From assembly GCA_019913005.1 (NCBI GenBank), contig JAIOHL010000051.1, positions 1-43,126 of the forward strand: a DNA stretch of 43,126 bases, in the 5' to 3' direction. The translations under genes and the position numbers were made by a program. The number at the start of each line of letters is the position of its first letter. The first letter of the stretch is position 1. This DNA comes from Anaerolineae bacterium (GTDB taxonomy: Bacteria > Chloroflexota > Anaerolineae > Aggregatilineales > J027). Positions 34,558-42,991 of the stretch are shown piece by piece. A model generated the notes under the pieces. The model had not been told where the DNA came from and did no database searches. It saw only the letters and a program-made list of their open reading frames with translations.

Positions 34558-35154
34558 TCAAGGCTGCAATTGAATTGCCGATTGACTTAATCCTCGACAG
34601 ATCATTCGTTCCCACGGAGATTTATCCAGCGTTATACGGAACATGTTCACCCCGCCATAGCAGGTCAAGGGCGTAATGAGACCCTCCAATCTTCCCTGCT
34701 GTACCAAATAGGCATACCACTCTGGGAACACGGCGATGTCGACCAACTGCTGAATGTGGGAACCGAGCTTGGCGGTTGTTTGTGTTTTATCGGCCAAAAA
34801 CAGATACGTCGTGCTGAGTTCAGCGTAGGTGGGGGTCAAAAGGTCTTGGTGCAGGAGCAGCAGGTGATGAATCCCGATGCCTTCGATTTTGCGCTGGATA
34901 CGTTTAAGCAGCCCTTCATCGGTGCGGAGGGTGATTTTCTGAGCATCATGATCGGGTGGCAGGAGGTAACATTCTTTGGCTTGGGCCAGTTTTGCCCAGA
35001 CCGCCTCAACTGACGTGGCCGGGCCAGCCACATCCAGATAGACCAACTGCTGACCATCCACTGCACAGCCATAACAAAAACATTCACCCACCACGGTGAT
35101 TTGCCCCACGTAGGATTGAGCAATCTGGTTTTTAGGTACACTTTTTTGTGACAT
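34558..35154 (-). CDS. Hypothetical protein, 198 aa
   Basis: Unrecognised soluble alpha/beta protein (GQITVVGECFCYGCAVDGQQ, AKLAQAKECYLLPPDHDAQK). Several paired cysteines near the N-terminus (CFCYGC) might bind metal. It starts 6 bases after the 474-aa gene, so it is the last gene of the 37783-34558 leftward operon. A JAB/MPN motif (as in PRTRC protein A) was looked for and not seen. Confidence 0.65.
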   Translation of the reverse strand: MSQKSVPKNQIAQSYVGQITVVGECFCYGCAVDGQQLVYLDVAGPATSVEAVWAKLAQAKECYLLPPDHDAQKITLRTDEGLLKRIQRKIEGIGIHHLLLLHQDLLTPTYAELSTTYLFLADKTQTTAKLGSHIQQLVDIAVFPEWYAYLVQQGRLEGLITPLTCYGGVNMFRITLDKSPWERMICRGLSQSAIQLQP

Positions 35155-35160
35155 AGTGGG

Positions 35161-36585
35161 TTAACTCCAAGGATCATCAATCGGCGGGGTGGATTGAGCG
35201 GGTAAGGCTTTGCAGGAGGTCAGATGGTGCAGCCCTTCGGCAAAGGTTTGGCACATTCGTAATGCCGCCTGAAACTCGTGATAGGGTTTCATCGCTGCTT
35301 CCAACGCACGTTTGCGCTCGACTTCAGCCAAATATGTTTGGTGACGTTCTTCAAAGGCGCGGCGTCGGCATTCGGCATCGGTCAGAATTCCCAGTTCATC
35401 GGGTAGGAACTTATTCGAGGTAGCAGCCACCTGCTCGATGGCACGGCGGAGCGATTGGCGCATAAACTGAGGGTCACGTTGAATGGCAGGATCGGTGAGT
35501 TCGTCTAGTGAAAGTGTTACCCATTGACCTGTGACTGTACCCTCGCCTAAGTTGAGTTTGTACCCGTATAGGCTGCGCTCGGTCAGACTGGCATTGGCGA
35601 CAAAAAACAGCCAATGGGCCTCCGGGTGACTTAACTTACACCAGACATCCGGATTGCCATAGTTCCACTCATGCTTACCCGTGTTGGCATCATACAAAGA
35701 CAGCGGAATAAGGGGTTCGCGTTCGGCTGCCTGATCTGCCGCGAGGGTTGCTTCGATCATCTGAACGAGTTCGGGCGGCATAGCTGCTGACGATGTAGGG
35801 GAATACCCCACCAGTTCCAGCCACTTTGAAGGTGGTTGTGATCCACCCGTGTAGTACCACGCCGCAAAACCTTTGCTCCAACGCGCATGAGGCGTGGCTT
35901 TGAGTGTGGCATAGTGCCGATACGTCGCCGATTGGTTCTTGGGGACGCGATGTTCATCACGTATCCACCAAACCGGAGGTTTATCTTCATACCCACGTTT
36001 CCACTCCAATACCATGCCATTACCCGTGATGGTCGTTGGTAAATTGGCTGGCCCATCAGGTCGAATGTTGGGTTTGGTGCGGTTGAGTTCAAAACCCGGC
36101 CCTTGGGAGTGTTCATAGGTCGAACGAATACGCAGACCTGATTTTTCAATTTGATGCTCACGGATTTCGTGAACATTGCCAAAGAGGTCGCCAATCGTGG
36201 TACGCATGGTGGTCATCTCGCCTGTGTTGTAGATTTCCAACTGGGGCAATGTCCACCACTGATCGTCCCGCCACAAGTAGACGGGTGGCCTGAGTTCGGT
36301 CTGGGTAATGGCTTCAATCTCTTGTAACTGACTATCGCTCACCGGTAGGATGAAATAGCTGCCCTGCTGACGCACGGTTTCAGCGACGGTGACATAGTGG
36401 TATTCCACAATGCGTGAGCGGGGAATGTCGGTGACTTGATCGCCGACCAACAGCTTGAGAATGTGGTAGCTCGGCTTGACGAGTTGGTAGCCTGAAATTT
36501 TCGGTTTGCGGCTGCGGGGGGTATCCGTTGGTGAGTAGCTTTCATAACGGCCCTTTTCATGAAAACGCAGGGCGATGTGCAGCAT
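35161..36585 (-). CDS. Hypothetical protein, 474 aa
   Basis: Large soluble protein of unknown family, rich in Trp, Tyr and Pro. It starts MLHIALRFHEKGRYESYSPT, has a beta-rich first half with WRDDQWWTLPQLEIYN and WKRGYEDKPPVWWI, and ends in a charged helical region (ERHQTYLAEVERKRALEAAM). The start lies 1 base after the stop of the 229-aa gene, and the product gene is followed by a 6-base gap. No catalytic motif was found. The operon position near primase and helicase suggests a part in element DNA metabolism, which is only inference. Confidence 0.7.
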   Translation of the reverse strand: MLHIALRFHEKGRYESYSPTDTPRSRKPKISGYQLVKPSYHILKLLVGDQVTDIPRSRIVEYHYVTVAETVRQQGSYFILPVSDSQLQEIEAITQTELRPPVYLWRDDQWWTLPQLEIYNTGEMTTMRTTIGDLFGNVHEIREHQIEKSGLRIRSTYEHSQGPGFELNRTKPNIRPDGPANLPTTITGNGMVLEWKRGYEDKPPVWWIRDEHRVPKNQSATYRHYATLKATPHARWSKGFAAWYYTGGSQPPSKWLELVGYSPTSSAAMPPELVQMIEATLAADQAAEREPLIPLSLYDANTGKHEWNYGNPDVWCKLSHPEAHWLFFVANASLTERSLYGYKLNLGEGTVTGQWVTLSLDELTDPAIQRDPQFMRQSLRRAIEQVAATSNKFLPDELGILTDAECRRRAFEERHQTYLAEVERKRALEAAMKPYHEFQAALRMCQTFAEGLHHLTSCKALPAQSTPPIDDPWS

Positions 36586-36586
36586 A

Positions 36587-37276
36587 TCACTTCTCCTCCA
36601 GACACTTGAGTAGATAGACCGAGGCGCGGCTGAAGATATGCGGTGAATCGGGGTCGACGGCGATTTCGGTCAGGCCATACACCATGTCCCGCAAAGCACG
36701 GCTGAACTTCTCAGCAGTATAGTCTCCCAAGACATCATTGCTTTTAAGGAGCAAAGCAGCTGTTCGCAGTAGTCCGACACATGCGGCAGTCAGATGATAG
36801 GCAGCACGTCCGCGGCGACTTGGTAGATCGCTGGTGGTGCGAACACTCTCTTCTAGTAGGATCAATGCCCCTTCCATTTGGGAAATAGCTTTGGAAGTCG
36901 GTTCGTCATTCCAGCGATTTTCATGGGTGGTCACCGACCGTCGGAACAAATCCAGATAAATTTCCACTGCTGCAAAGGTATGCTGTACAACTGATAGAGT
37001 AACAGCGCCACGTTCGAGGTGATTAGAGGCAAGTTGGTGTAGTCGGAAGGCGAGTGTCCAGCCGCGCCCGTGATAAGCCGGATGCCCACAGATTTCTAGG
37101 GCGGTGTCGGTCATGAGATTGGTGAGTTCGATATATTCCGGCGTATGGGTGACATCCACTAGGGGATGACTTGTCCCGGCTAGAAGATAGGCGATGAGCT
37201 TACAAATGCTCCGATAGGCCATATTGTTATAAGCAAGATGGTACTGATCCAGTGCTTGCTGGGCGGTTCTGTCCAT
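36587..37276 (-). CDS. Hypothetical helical protein, 229 aa
   Basis: All-helical by composition (RSICKLIAYLLAG, LHQLASNHLERGAVTLSVVQ, ALILLEESVRTTS). It resembles four-helix-bundle proteins such as the avd/S23-type fold found in diversity-generating and intervening-sequence contexts, but the likeness is only in overall layout and I do not assign it. AAAGGA precedes the start at 37276. Confidence 0.65.
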   Translation of the reverse strand: MDRTAQQALDQYHLAYNNMAYRSICKLIAYLLAGTSHPLVDVTHTPEYIELTNLMTDTALEICGHPAYHGRGWTLAFRLHQLASNHLERGAVTLSVVQHTFAAVEIYLDLFRRSVTTHENRWNDEPTSKAISQMEGALILLEESVRTTSDLPSRRGRAAYHLTAACVGLLRTAALLLKSNDVLGDYTAEKFSRALRDMVYGLTEIAVDPDSPHIFSRASVYLLKCLEEK

Positions 37277-37336
37277 CGTTTCATATCCTTTCGTTCAGGG
37301 GTTATTCAACCAGCGCAGGGGTGGGTTGCCGGGGGC

Positions 37337-37783
37337 TTATTGGGCAGCCATCAATTTGAGGATGACCTTGCGTTCCCGCTGCTCAAATTGCAGTTGGGGG
37401 AAACGAGCAGCTAGCTTGTCAACATAACCCGTTAAGGTCTTGGGCAAATCGGCTTTACGTGAAGTAGGATCGGTCAGCCACGTCTGGACAGCCTTGCTTG
37501 AATGCACGATAACGAGTCGGTAGCCAGCGTTGCCCTGCTCAGGCAGTTTGCTGGTTAGGCGTTTGAGGGCCTTGATAATGGCAATGACTTTGGCGTGGTC
37601 GCCCGTCAATTTGGCGTCGTTAAAGGTGAAATCTTGGGCAGCGAGTTCGACGGTTTGTTCGGCAATGATGGTCTGCCAGCCCTGTAGTGCACGCAGGACA
37701 ACCTTCCCACCCTGCGGGGTGACATCAATCAGAACCAATACACGGTTTACTTTGGCGGCAGTTGTTGTGGAAGATTTCGACAT
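37337..37783 (-). CDS. Hypothetical alpha/beta protein, 148 aa (first gene of the right-hand operon)
   Basis: The start at 37783 (MSKSSTTTAAKVNRVLVLID) is chosen because AGGAG stands eight bases ahead; an upstream in-frame start at 37873 would add 30 residues with a poor start context. Predicted beta-strand pattern at the N-terminus (RVLVLIDVTPQGGKVVLRAL, WQTIIAEQTVEL), a helix (AKVIAIIKALKRL), then YRLVIVHSSKAVQTWL. The order resembles the RNase H fold, but the acidic active-site residues are not conserved, so no function is claimed. Confidence 0.7.
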   Translation of the reverse strand: MSKSSTTTAAKVNRVLVLIDVTPQGGKVVLRALQGWQTIIAEQTVELAAQDFTFNDAKLTGDHAKVIAIIKALKRLTSKLPEQGNAGYRLVIVHSSKAVQTWLTDPTSRKADLPKTLTGYVDKLAARFPQLQFEQRERKVILKLMAAQ

Positions 37784-37992
37784 GGGGATTACTCCTGATG
37801 AAGATGAAAGGTGAGCAATAAATGCCGAGTTCAAACAACTCCCACCATGACCGAACAGGCTGTTGGAACACACTGGATATGTGCGATTCTGTCTTGATCG
37901 CGGCGGGAGTCCGCCTCACGATTGTTATACTTCCCAATGCGGAAGTGCATCGGCTCTTGCGAGCGTCTGCCGTACCATGCCCGGACGTGGCT

Positions 37993-38019
37993 GTCTGGTT
38001 GTAAGATGAGGAACCAGAC
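37993..38019. repeat. Inverted repeat in leader region
   Basis: GTCTGGTT (37993-38000) and AACCAGAC (38012-38019), perfect 8-base arms with an 11-base loop. It could form a hairpin in the leader transcript of the leftward operon. Confidence 0.5.
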
Positions 38020-38251
38020 CGCAGATTCAGAGGTCTTACCGACCTACCACCCCAAGGTGTCAGCTTCGAGTGATAGAGTCCGCGACATGCGATAACTTCA
38101 GACGAGCATCTGAGGTAGATACTCCATCTGAGTGAGGTTGGCATCCCCGCCTGCCTATTCTCTGAGTCAGGACGGTGAGTTTTGCACGGGCATCCGTAGC
38201 AACGTGAGTTCGGTTCTGCATTTGTAAAGGTGCTTATGACAACGATCCATC

Positions 38252-38371
38252 AACCCACCCCATCAGGCCCACTGTCAAGGACAAGAGGCAAATGGGTCGG
38301 CTGGTGAGTGCAACGGCGCAAGCCCGGAAGCCGACCCATTTGAATCCCTTGATAGTGGGCCGGGGTGGGTT
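38252..38371. repeat. 120-nt long-stem hairpin
   Basis: Three nested stem blocks: AACCCACCCC with GGGGTGGGTT (38252-38261, 38362-38371); GGCCCACTGTCAAGG with CCTTGATAGTGGGCC (38266-38280, 38347-38361; one G-T position); and CAAATGGGTCGGCT with AGCCGACCCATTTG (38289-38302, 38329-38342; perfect). That is 39 pairs around a 26-base loop. It may be a structured RNA, a replication or transfer origin, or a protein-binding palindrome. No family was recognised. Confidence 0.8.
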
Positions 38372-38639
38372 AGGGTAAGAGAGTCATAAGCGCCTGATGC
38401 AGTAACCGACGACAGCCCACGCCATGCCTGAAACCCGCTGTGATTTCCAACGCAACTGTGAAATAAACAATTATTCCAATGTAAACACGAAAAAAATCTC
38501 CCTCACAAGAACCTCTAATTGATATGTTTTTCATTGATAGATGGTGTTTGGGCGATGAAATGGTGATTCTGAGAGCTTGTTTGGAGCAATTCTCAAGCAA
38601 ACTGGATAAGTAATACTAGATTTGGCTGATTGATAGACG

Positions 38640-38861
38640 GAAAAGCTGGAGGAGTCACTCCTCCCTTGTATAATAAGGAAAAGAGAATCACTCAGGTCAC
38701 TGTTCAAGCACGTTGGACTCCTCCCAAAGCCGAAGAGCTTGCGGCGTAGATAAACACTTGGACAGGCAACCCCTACCACACGTCGAACGGTATCTGAAAC
38801 CAGTGGGTTTGGATGAACAAGGCGGACGGGGAGCCGGGGGTGTGACGCTAGGAGCAACCAG
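38640..38861 (+). ncRNA. Possible IS110 bridge RNA region (by position)
   Basis: In the IS110 subgroup the non-coding end upstream of the transposase encodes a bridge RNA of roughly 150-250 bases. Here that place holds a hairpin GGAGGAG/CTCCTCC (38648-38654, 38658-38664), a TATAAT at 38669-38674, and a second GACTCCTCC at 38716-38724 that could pair with 38648-38656. Exact RNA ends and guide loops cannot be fixed by eye. Confidence 0.3.
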
Positions 38862-39836
38862 ATGAATAATGTATTAGGGATTGATATAGCCAAAGAGAGC
38901 TTTGTGGTGGTGTTGGTCGTTGGGGAAACGCGCCAGCAAGCCGAATTTCCCAACGCGCCAGCCGGGTATGAACGGCTAGACCGCTGGTTGAAGAAGCGCC
39001 AAGTCAAGACCGTCCATGCCTGTCTGGAAGCGACGGGACGCTATGGGGATGAGTTGGCGTGGTGGCTGCATGAGGCGGGGCATACCGTGAGTGTGCTGAA
39101 CCCGGCACGCCTCAAAGCCTATGCCCAAAGCCGCCTGAGCCGGACTAAAACCGATGGGGTGGATGCGGGCTTGTTGGCAGACTTTTGCCTCACGCAGCAG
39201 CCCGAGGCGTGGACGCCACCGGATCCGGCCTGGCGCGAATTGCAAGCGATGGTACGGCAACTGGACGCGCTGCAAGCCACCCGTCAACAAGAACTCAATC
39301 GCTTAGGGGCCAATCCCCCCTCGGCGGTCGTACGGGCTACGATTGACGCCCATGTCGCCTTTCTGGAGGCCCAGATCAAAGCCCTTAAAGCCCAAATCCG
39401 CTCGCACATTGACCAGCACCCCGACCTCAAAGTACAACACGACCTCCTGACCTCCATTCCGGGTATTGGCGACACCACCGCCGATCTCATTCTGGCGGAA
39501 GTCCGCGATTTACGTGCCTTTGACGATGCCGGACAAGTGGTCGCCTATGCCGGTCTCAACCCGCGTCAGCGTCAGTCCGGCAAGTCGGTGCACGGGCATT
39601 CGCCCCTCTCCAAATGTGGCAATGCCCGTCTCCGCAAGGCCCTCTATATGCCTGCGCTGGTGGCCCAACGTTTCAACCCTTGCATTCAAGCCTTTTGCCA
39701 ACGCCTCGCCGCCAACGGCAAATCCAAAATGGTTGTCGTCGGTGCTGCCATGCGTAAATTACTCGTGCTGGCCTATGGCGTCGTCAAGAGTGGGCGACCT
39801 TTTGATCCAGCCCGCTTTGCCCCGCCACACCCTTGA
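38862..39836 (+). CDS. IS110-family transposase (DEDD recombinase)
   Basis: 324-aa, apparently complete. The N-terminal RuvC-like DEDD catalytic set is present: Asp8 (GIDIAKESF), Glu56 (CLEATGRYGDE), Asp98 and Asp101 (KTDGVDAGLLADF). The C-terminal Transposase_20 domain has the helix-hairpin SIPGIGDTTADLILAEV and the RQSGKSVHGHSPLSKCGNAR region, in which Ser239 matches the catalytic serine by spacing. These elements move by RNA-guided recombination and leave no terminal inverted repeats. The left boundary should lie between 38372 and 38650, and the right one between 39837 and 39966, both unresolved. GC-rich compared with the flanking non-coding DNA. Confidence 0.92.
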   Translation: MNNVLGIDIAKESFVVVLVVGETRQQAEFPNAPAGYERLDRWLKKRQVKTVHACLEATGRYGDELAWWLHEAGHTVSVLNPARLKAYAQSRLSRTKTDGVDAGLLADFCLTQQPEAWTPPDPAWRELQAMVRQLDALQATRQQELNRLGANPPSAVVRATIDAHVAFLEAQIKALKAQIRSHIDQHPDLKVQHDLLTSIPGIGDTTADLILAEVRDLRAFDDAGQVVAYAGLNPRQRQSGKSVHGHSPLSKCGNARLRKALYMPALVAQRFNPCIQAFCQRLAANGKSKMVVVGAAMRKLLVLAYGVVKSGRPFDPARFAPPHP

Positions 39837-39966
39837 CTTCATGACGGTATCTACGAAAATATACCTGATACCCGTAGGGAGAAATCACAGACCCATCCTT
39901 CTGAAAGACGCGGTATATATCCGAAAGACAAGGCATCCGCTGCCCGAATGCCGACCCAGATATCCG

Positions 39967-42879
39967 TCACTCGACCTTCACGTTATCGAGATAAACCTCA
40001 AGGCCGCGCTCCAAGATAAACAGCGGCACACCAAAGCGCATAGGGTTGACCTCGGCTTGCTGTACCAACACCTCGTCCAAATACAGGCTTAGGACATCCT
40101 CCACCAATTCAAACCGGATGTGAATCCATGCGCCGCGCTGAATGGTAAACGGCGTATTGATGGTCGGATTCAATGGTTGAAAGTTGTTGTATCGGTCGGC
40201 CAAAGAGATGCCCGACGCGGGTAGAAAAATCACCGCCGAATAGCCTTTGCCATGACCGGGTAGTTCGCTGACCAGATTAAAATTAACCATGCCTTCGCTT
40301 GAATCATCATTCCCCACAAATTGCAGGTCGGCCTCCAACACTTTCGCCCGTCGGCTGACATCGGTGAAGCCCAACGAAATATAATCGGTCTGGGCGCCGG
40401 TGACATGCAGGACTTGATTGCCCTCAACCTCGATGACCTCCGCCGCATCGGACGCATACGACAAATCCCAGCCTGCCAAATCGCCATCGCTAAAATCATC
40501 GAAAAACAGCACCTCGGTGGTCGTAGTGGGGCGCGGGGTAGGGGTGGCTGTGGAGGTTGAGGGAACATCCTCGCGTGCCACGCCCCAGAAGCGAACAATG
40601 CCATCTTGACCGACTGCCAGCAGCAGCGAACCATCCGGGCTAAAGGTCAGGCTGTTGGTGCGTTGACTGATCGGGAACGATTTCAGCAAACGGTGGTGTT
40701 CTACACCATAGACAAACAACTCACCATCATAGGTGACAGCCGCCAGCAGACTGCCATCGGGACTCAGCACCGCCCGCCATACGCTCTGATGATTGGACCG
40801 TGCCATCGTCCACAGCAGTTCACCCGTCGTGGTATCAAACACATAGACCTTGTCGCCATCCGCCGCCGCTACCCGACCCCCATCGGCACTGATGGAAAGC
40901 GATTGGGCGTCATCATAGGGGTTATTGGTGGGCATGGTCAGAATAGAAACCAAAGTGCCATCGCTGCGCCACACCCACACATGCCGATTCTTGCCACTCG
41001 CCACCAGAACTTGACCGTCGGCGCTGAAGACCATCTGTCCGGCGGCTTCCCCATTTTGCGAAAAGCTCAGTTGCTGTTGCCACGTCAGGGGGTCGCGCAG
41101 GGTAATATTGCCGTTGACATCTCCCACCGCGATGAATGTTCCATCGGGGTGATAGGCGAAGCTGGTATAGCTGCTGCTGGCAATCCCGCCGCTGACTAAG
41201 GTGTCCACATTGATTTCATCCGCCAACGGATTGCCCTGTATATCCAACAGTTGCAGGCGATTTTCCCAACTGTTGCCGACGGACAATGCCCCCGACGCCA
41301 ACACACGGTCAGCCTGTGGGGAGAGCAGCGATAGGCCGACGATATGCCATGCCGGAAGGGTAAATTGGCTTTGAATCGCGCCAGTTGGGTCGCGTGGGTC
41401 ATACAAGGCCACTTGGTCGCCGCGTTGCTGGGCTAATACCGCGCCGCTGGCATCCAATTGAAGTGCGCTTGGCCCTGCCGAATAGAGGTCATTCAGCAAG
41501 ACCTCGCCGCTGGCTGTATCCCAAATCGTGAGTGTGCCGCTGCTCAGTGAGATCGCCGCCAACTGACTACCATCGGGATGATAGGCCAATGCGGAATAGG
41601 TCGTCGCGGCGGGCAGGCTGCCTAACGCTTCGCCGCGTGCCATGTCATAAAAATAGACGCCATGATTCAAAAACCGATACCCGACGGCAAGCTGATCGGC
41701 GGTGGGGGAGAGGGCGGCCTGCGTAATTAGCCCCATGTCCAGCGGGGTCTGCACCAAACGTTCCTGCTGATTTTCCACCAGATTAAACACCGTGTAATTG
41801 ACATAGCCCACGATGAGGCGGGCACTGTCGGCGCTGAACAAAAGCGGGCCAGCGTCGTTGATGGTTGCCAGCAGGGTTAGATCGGGCACTGAATAGACCT
41901 GCGTCTTGTTATTGCCGGAATAGGCCGTGTTGCCGCTGACCGCCAATTTCGTTCCGTCCGGGCTAAACGCGACATACCCCACCAGAAAAGGGATTGACAG
42001 GGTGGCCTGTTCATCTTGACGACGGATGGTCTCGGTGGGCGAATTGTACAGCAGTTGGACGAGACGCACGGTGTCATTGCCCGCGACGGCAAACAGATAC
42101 CCATCCGGTGAAAGCGCCGCCCGTTGAAGTGGCATTCCATAACTTATGGCACTGGAATAGGCCGAGCCATAACTATCCTCGCTGCGAAGGGTGGTGCCGC
42201 GTTCGCCTGTTGCCAGATTGACCAGTTGAATCTTGATTTCATCGCCGATCAAGCCCATGTACCACACGTTGCTGGTGTCGCCGACAATCCCCATCTGGGT
42301 CATCAGGGTGAGATTGTCGCCCTCAGTGGACAGCGGATAGATTAATTCGGCCCCGGCGCTGAGATTGGCGGTGTCATACTGCCATAGCCCGCGTGTCGAA
42401 CCCACCAGCAGGTGATCGCCGTCCGGTGACCATGCCAAGCGGCTGATGACACCCTGCCCCCATTCATAGGCCATCTCCAACTGCTGGGCGTTTTCGACGG
42501 TGATGGTTTCATAATCGGGGTTGGGGGGCAATGTGGGGCGTGGCGTCGGCGATGGCGTTGGTGTGACTTCGGCAAGTGTCACCACTCCTGACCACACCCA
42601 CCCGGTTGCGCCATTGGGCAGTCGCACTTGATACCACAGGCTGTTGCCTTGAACTGCTTCACCAGTCGCATCTTCGCCAATCACCACCGCCGTATCACCG
42701 ACATTCAGGGTCGCCACTCGCGCCGCGCTGGTCGAGGGCGTTTCGCGTACATTGGCGGTTTGTTGGGCGGTGATACGGCGGAGGCTGTCGGATTGGGAAA
42801 AAACGGGGTAGAGGGTCAGGGCGGTTATGAGCATACCCATTAGGGCCGCAAGGCTAAGACTGAGACCTTTCTTAGACAA
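39967..42879 (-). CDS. Secreted SH3b - WD40 propeller - LamG-like protein
   Basis: 970 aa. N-terminal signal peptide (LSLSLAALMGMLITALTLYP, likely cut near residue 28). Then an SH3b domain (~35-105; QTANVRETPSTSAARVATL, WYQVRLPNGATGWV) and a Pro/Thr linker (TPTPSPTPRPTLPP). A long series of WD40-type repeats (~130-760) follows, with the recurrent LAWSPDGDHLLVGS / AFSPDGTKLAVSG pattern, long enough for two propellers. After a second Thr/Pro linker comes a C-terminal concanavalin/LamG-like beta-sandwich (LFFDDFSDGDLAGWDL). This is a cell-surface or exported protein of a type common in Anaerolineae, probably binding ligands or carbohydrates. It is separate from the mobile-element functions and could be chromosomal or cargo. 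Confidence 0.88.
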   Translation of the reverse strand: MSKKGLSLSLAALMGMLITALTLYPVFSQSDSLRRITAQQTANVRETPSTSAARVATLNVGDTAVVIGEDATGEAVQGNSLWYQVRLPNGATGWVWSGVVTLAEVTPTPSPTPRPTLPPNPDYETITVENAQQLEMAYEWGQGVISRLAWSPDGDHLLVGSTRGLWQYDTANLSAGAELIYPLSTEGDNLTLMTQMGIVGDTSNVWYMGLIGDEIKIQLVNLATGERGTTLRSEDSYGSAYSSAISYGMPLQRAALSPDGYLFAVAGNDTVRLVQLLYNSPTETIRRQDEQATLSIPFLVGYVAFSPDGTKLAVSGNTAYSGNNKTQVYSVPDLTLLATINDAGPLLFSADSARLIVGYVNYTVFNLVENQQERLVQTPLDMGLITQAALSPTADQLAVGYRFLNHGVYFYDMARGEALGSLPAATTYSALAYHPDGSQLAAISLSSGTLTIWDTASGEVLLNDLYSAGPSALQLDASGAVLAQQRGDQVALYDPRDPTGAIQSQFTLPAWHIVGLSLLSPQADRVLASGALSVGNSWENRLQLLDIQGNPLADEINVDTLVSGGIASSSYTSFAYHPDGTFIAVGDVNGNITLRDPLTWQQQLSFSQNGEAAGQMVFSADGQVLVASGKNRHVWVWRSDGTLVSILTMPTNNPYDDAQSLSISADGGRVAAADGDKVYVFDTTTGELLWTMARSNHQSVWRAVLSPDGSLLAAVTYDGELFVYGVEHHRLLKSFPISQRTNSLTFSPDGSLLLAVGQDGIVRFWGVAREDVPSTSTATPTPRPTTTTEVLFFDDFSDGDLAGWDLSYASDAAEVIEVEGNQVLHVTGAQTDYISLGFTDVSRRAKVLEADLQFVGNDDSSEGMVNFNLVSELPGHGKGYSAVIFLPASGISLADRYNNFQPLNPTINTPFTIQRGAWIHIRFELVEDVLSLYLDEVLVQQAEVNPMRFGVPLFILERGLEVYLDNVKVE

Positions 42880-42991
42880 TTTACTTTACCTATCCTTGTG
42901 TGTCGCTTCAAAATAAATCAAAGGGCATGAACCTTTTGGCATATTCGCTCGGAAAATGACAAATCATACCAGATTCGGGTAAATAACGAAC

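Larger units (their letters stand above)
37784..38861. other. Long non-coding region
   Basis: About 1.1 kb without a convincing gene. It holds an 8-base inverted repeat at 37993-38019, the 120-base hairpin at 38252-38371, an AT-rich stretch around 38450-38560 and the left flank of the IS110-type transposase gene. The reverse strand serves as the leader of the 37783 gene; the distance is unusually long for a plain promoter. Confidence 0.5.

Noticed and set aside
34558-35154. PRTRC protein A (JAB/MPN domain)
   Set aside because: The size is close, but the HxHx...SxxD metal motif of JAB proteins is absent.
36587-37276. avd/S23-type four-helix-bundle protein of a diversity-generating retroelement
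   Set aside because: Only the helical layout agrees. No reverse transcriptase, template repeat or variable repeat was found nearby.
37725-38144. Minus-strand frame of 139 codons in the leader region
   Set aside because: It overlaps the start of the 37783 gene in another frame, is Ser/Arg-rich, and lacks a start context; more likely an untranslated leader.
38531-39007. Minus-strand frame of 158 codons over the start of the IS110 transposase
   Set aside because: It overlaps the transposase N-terminus and its upstream RNA region, and its product is Ser/Pro/Arg-rich without a family or ribosome binding site.
39466-40092. Plus-strand frame of 208 codons overlapping the transposase and the WD40 gene
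   Set aside because: It is out of frame with a complete IS110 transposase and runs through the IS end into antisense of the WD40 gene; no motif supports it.
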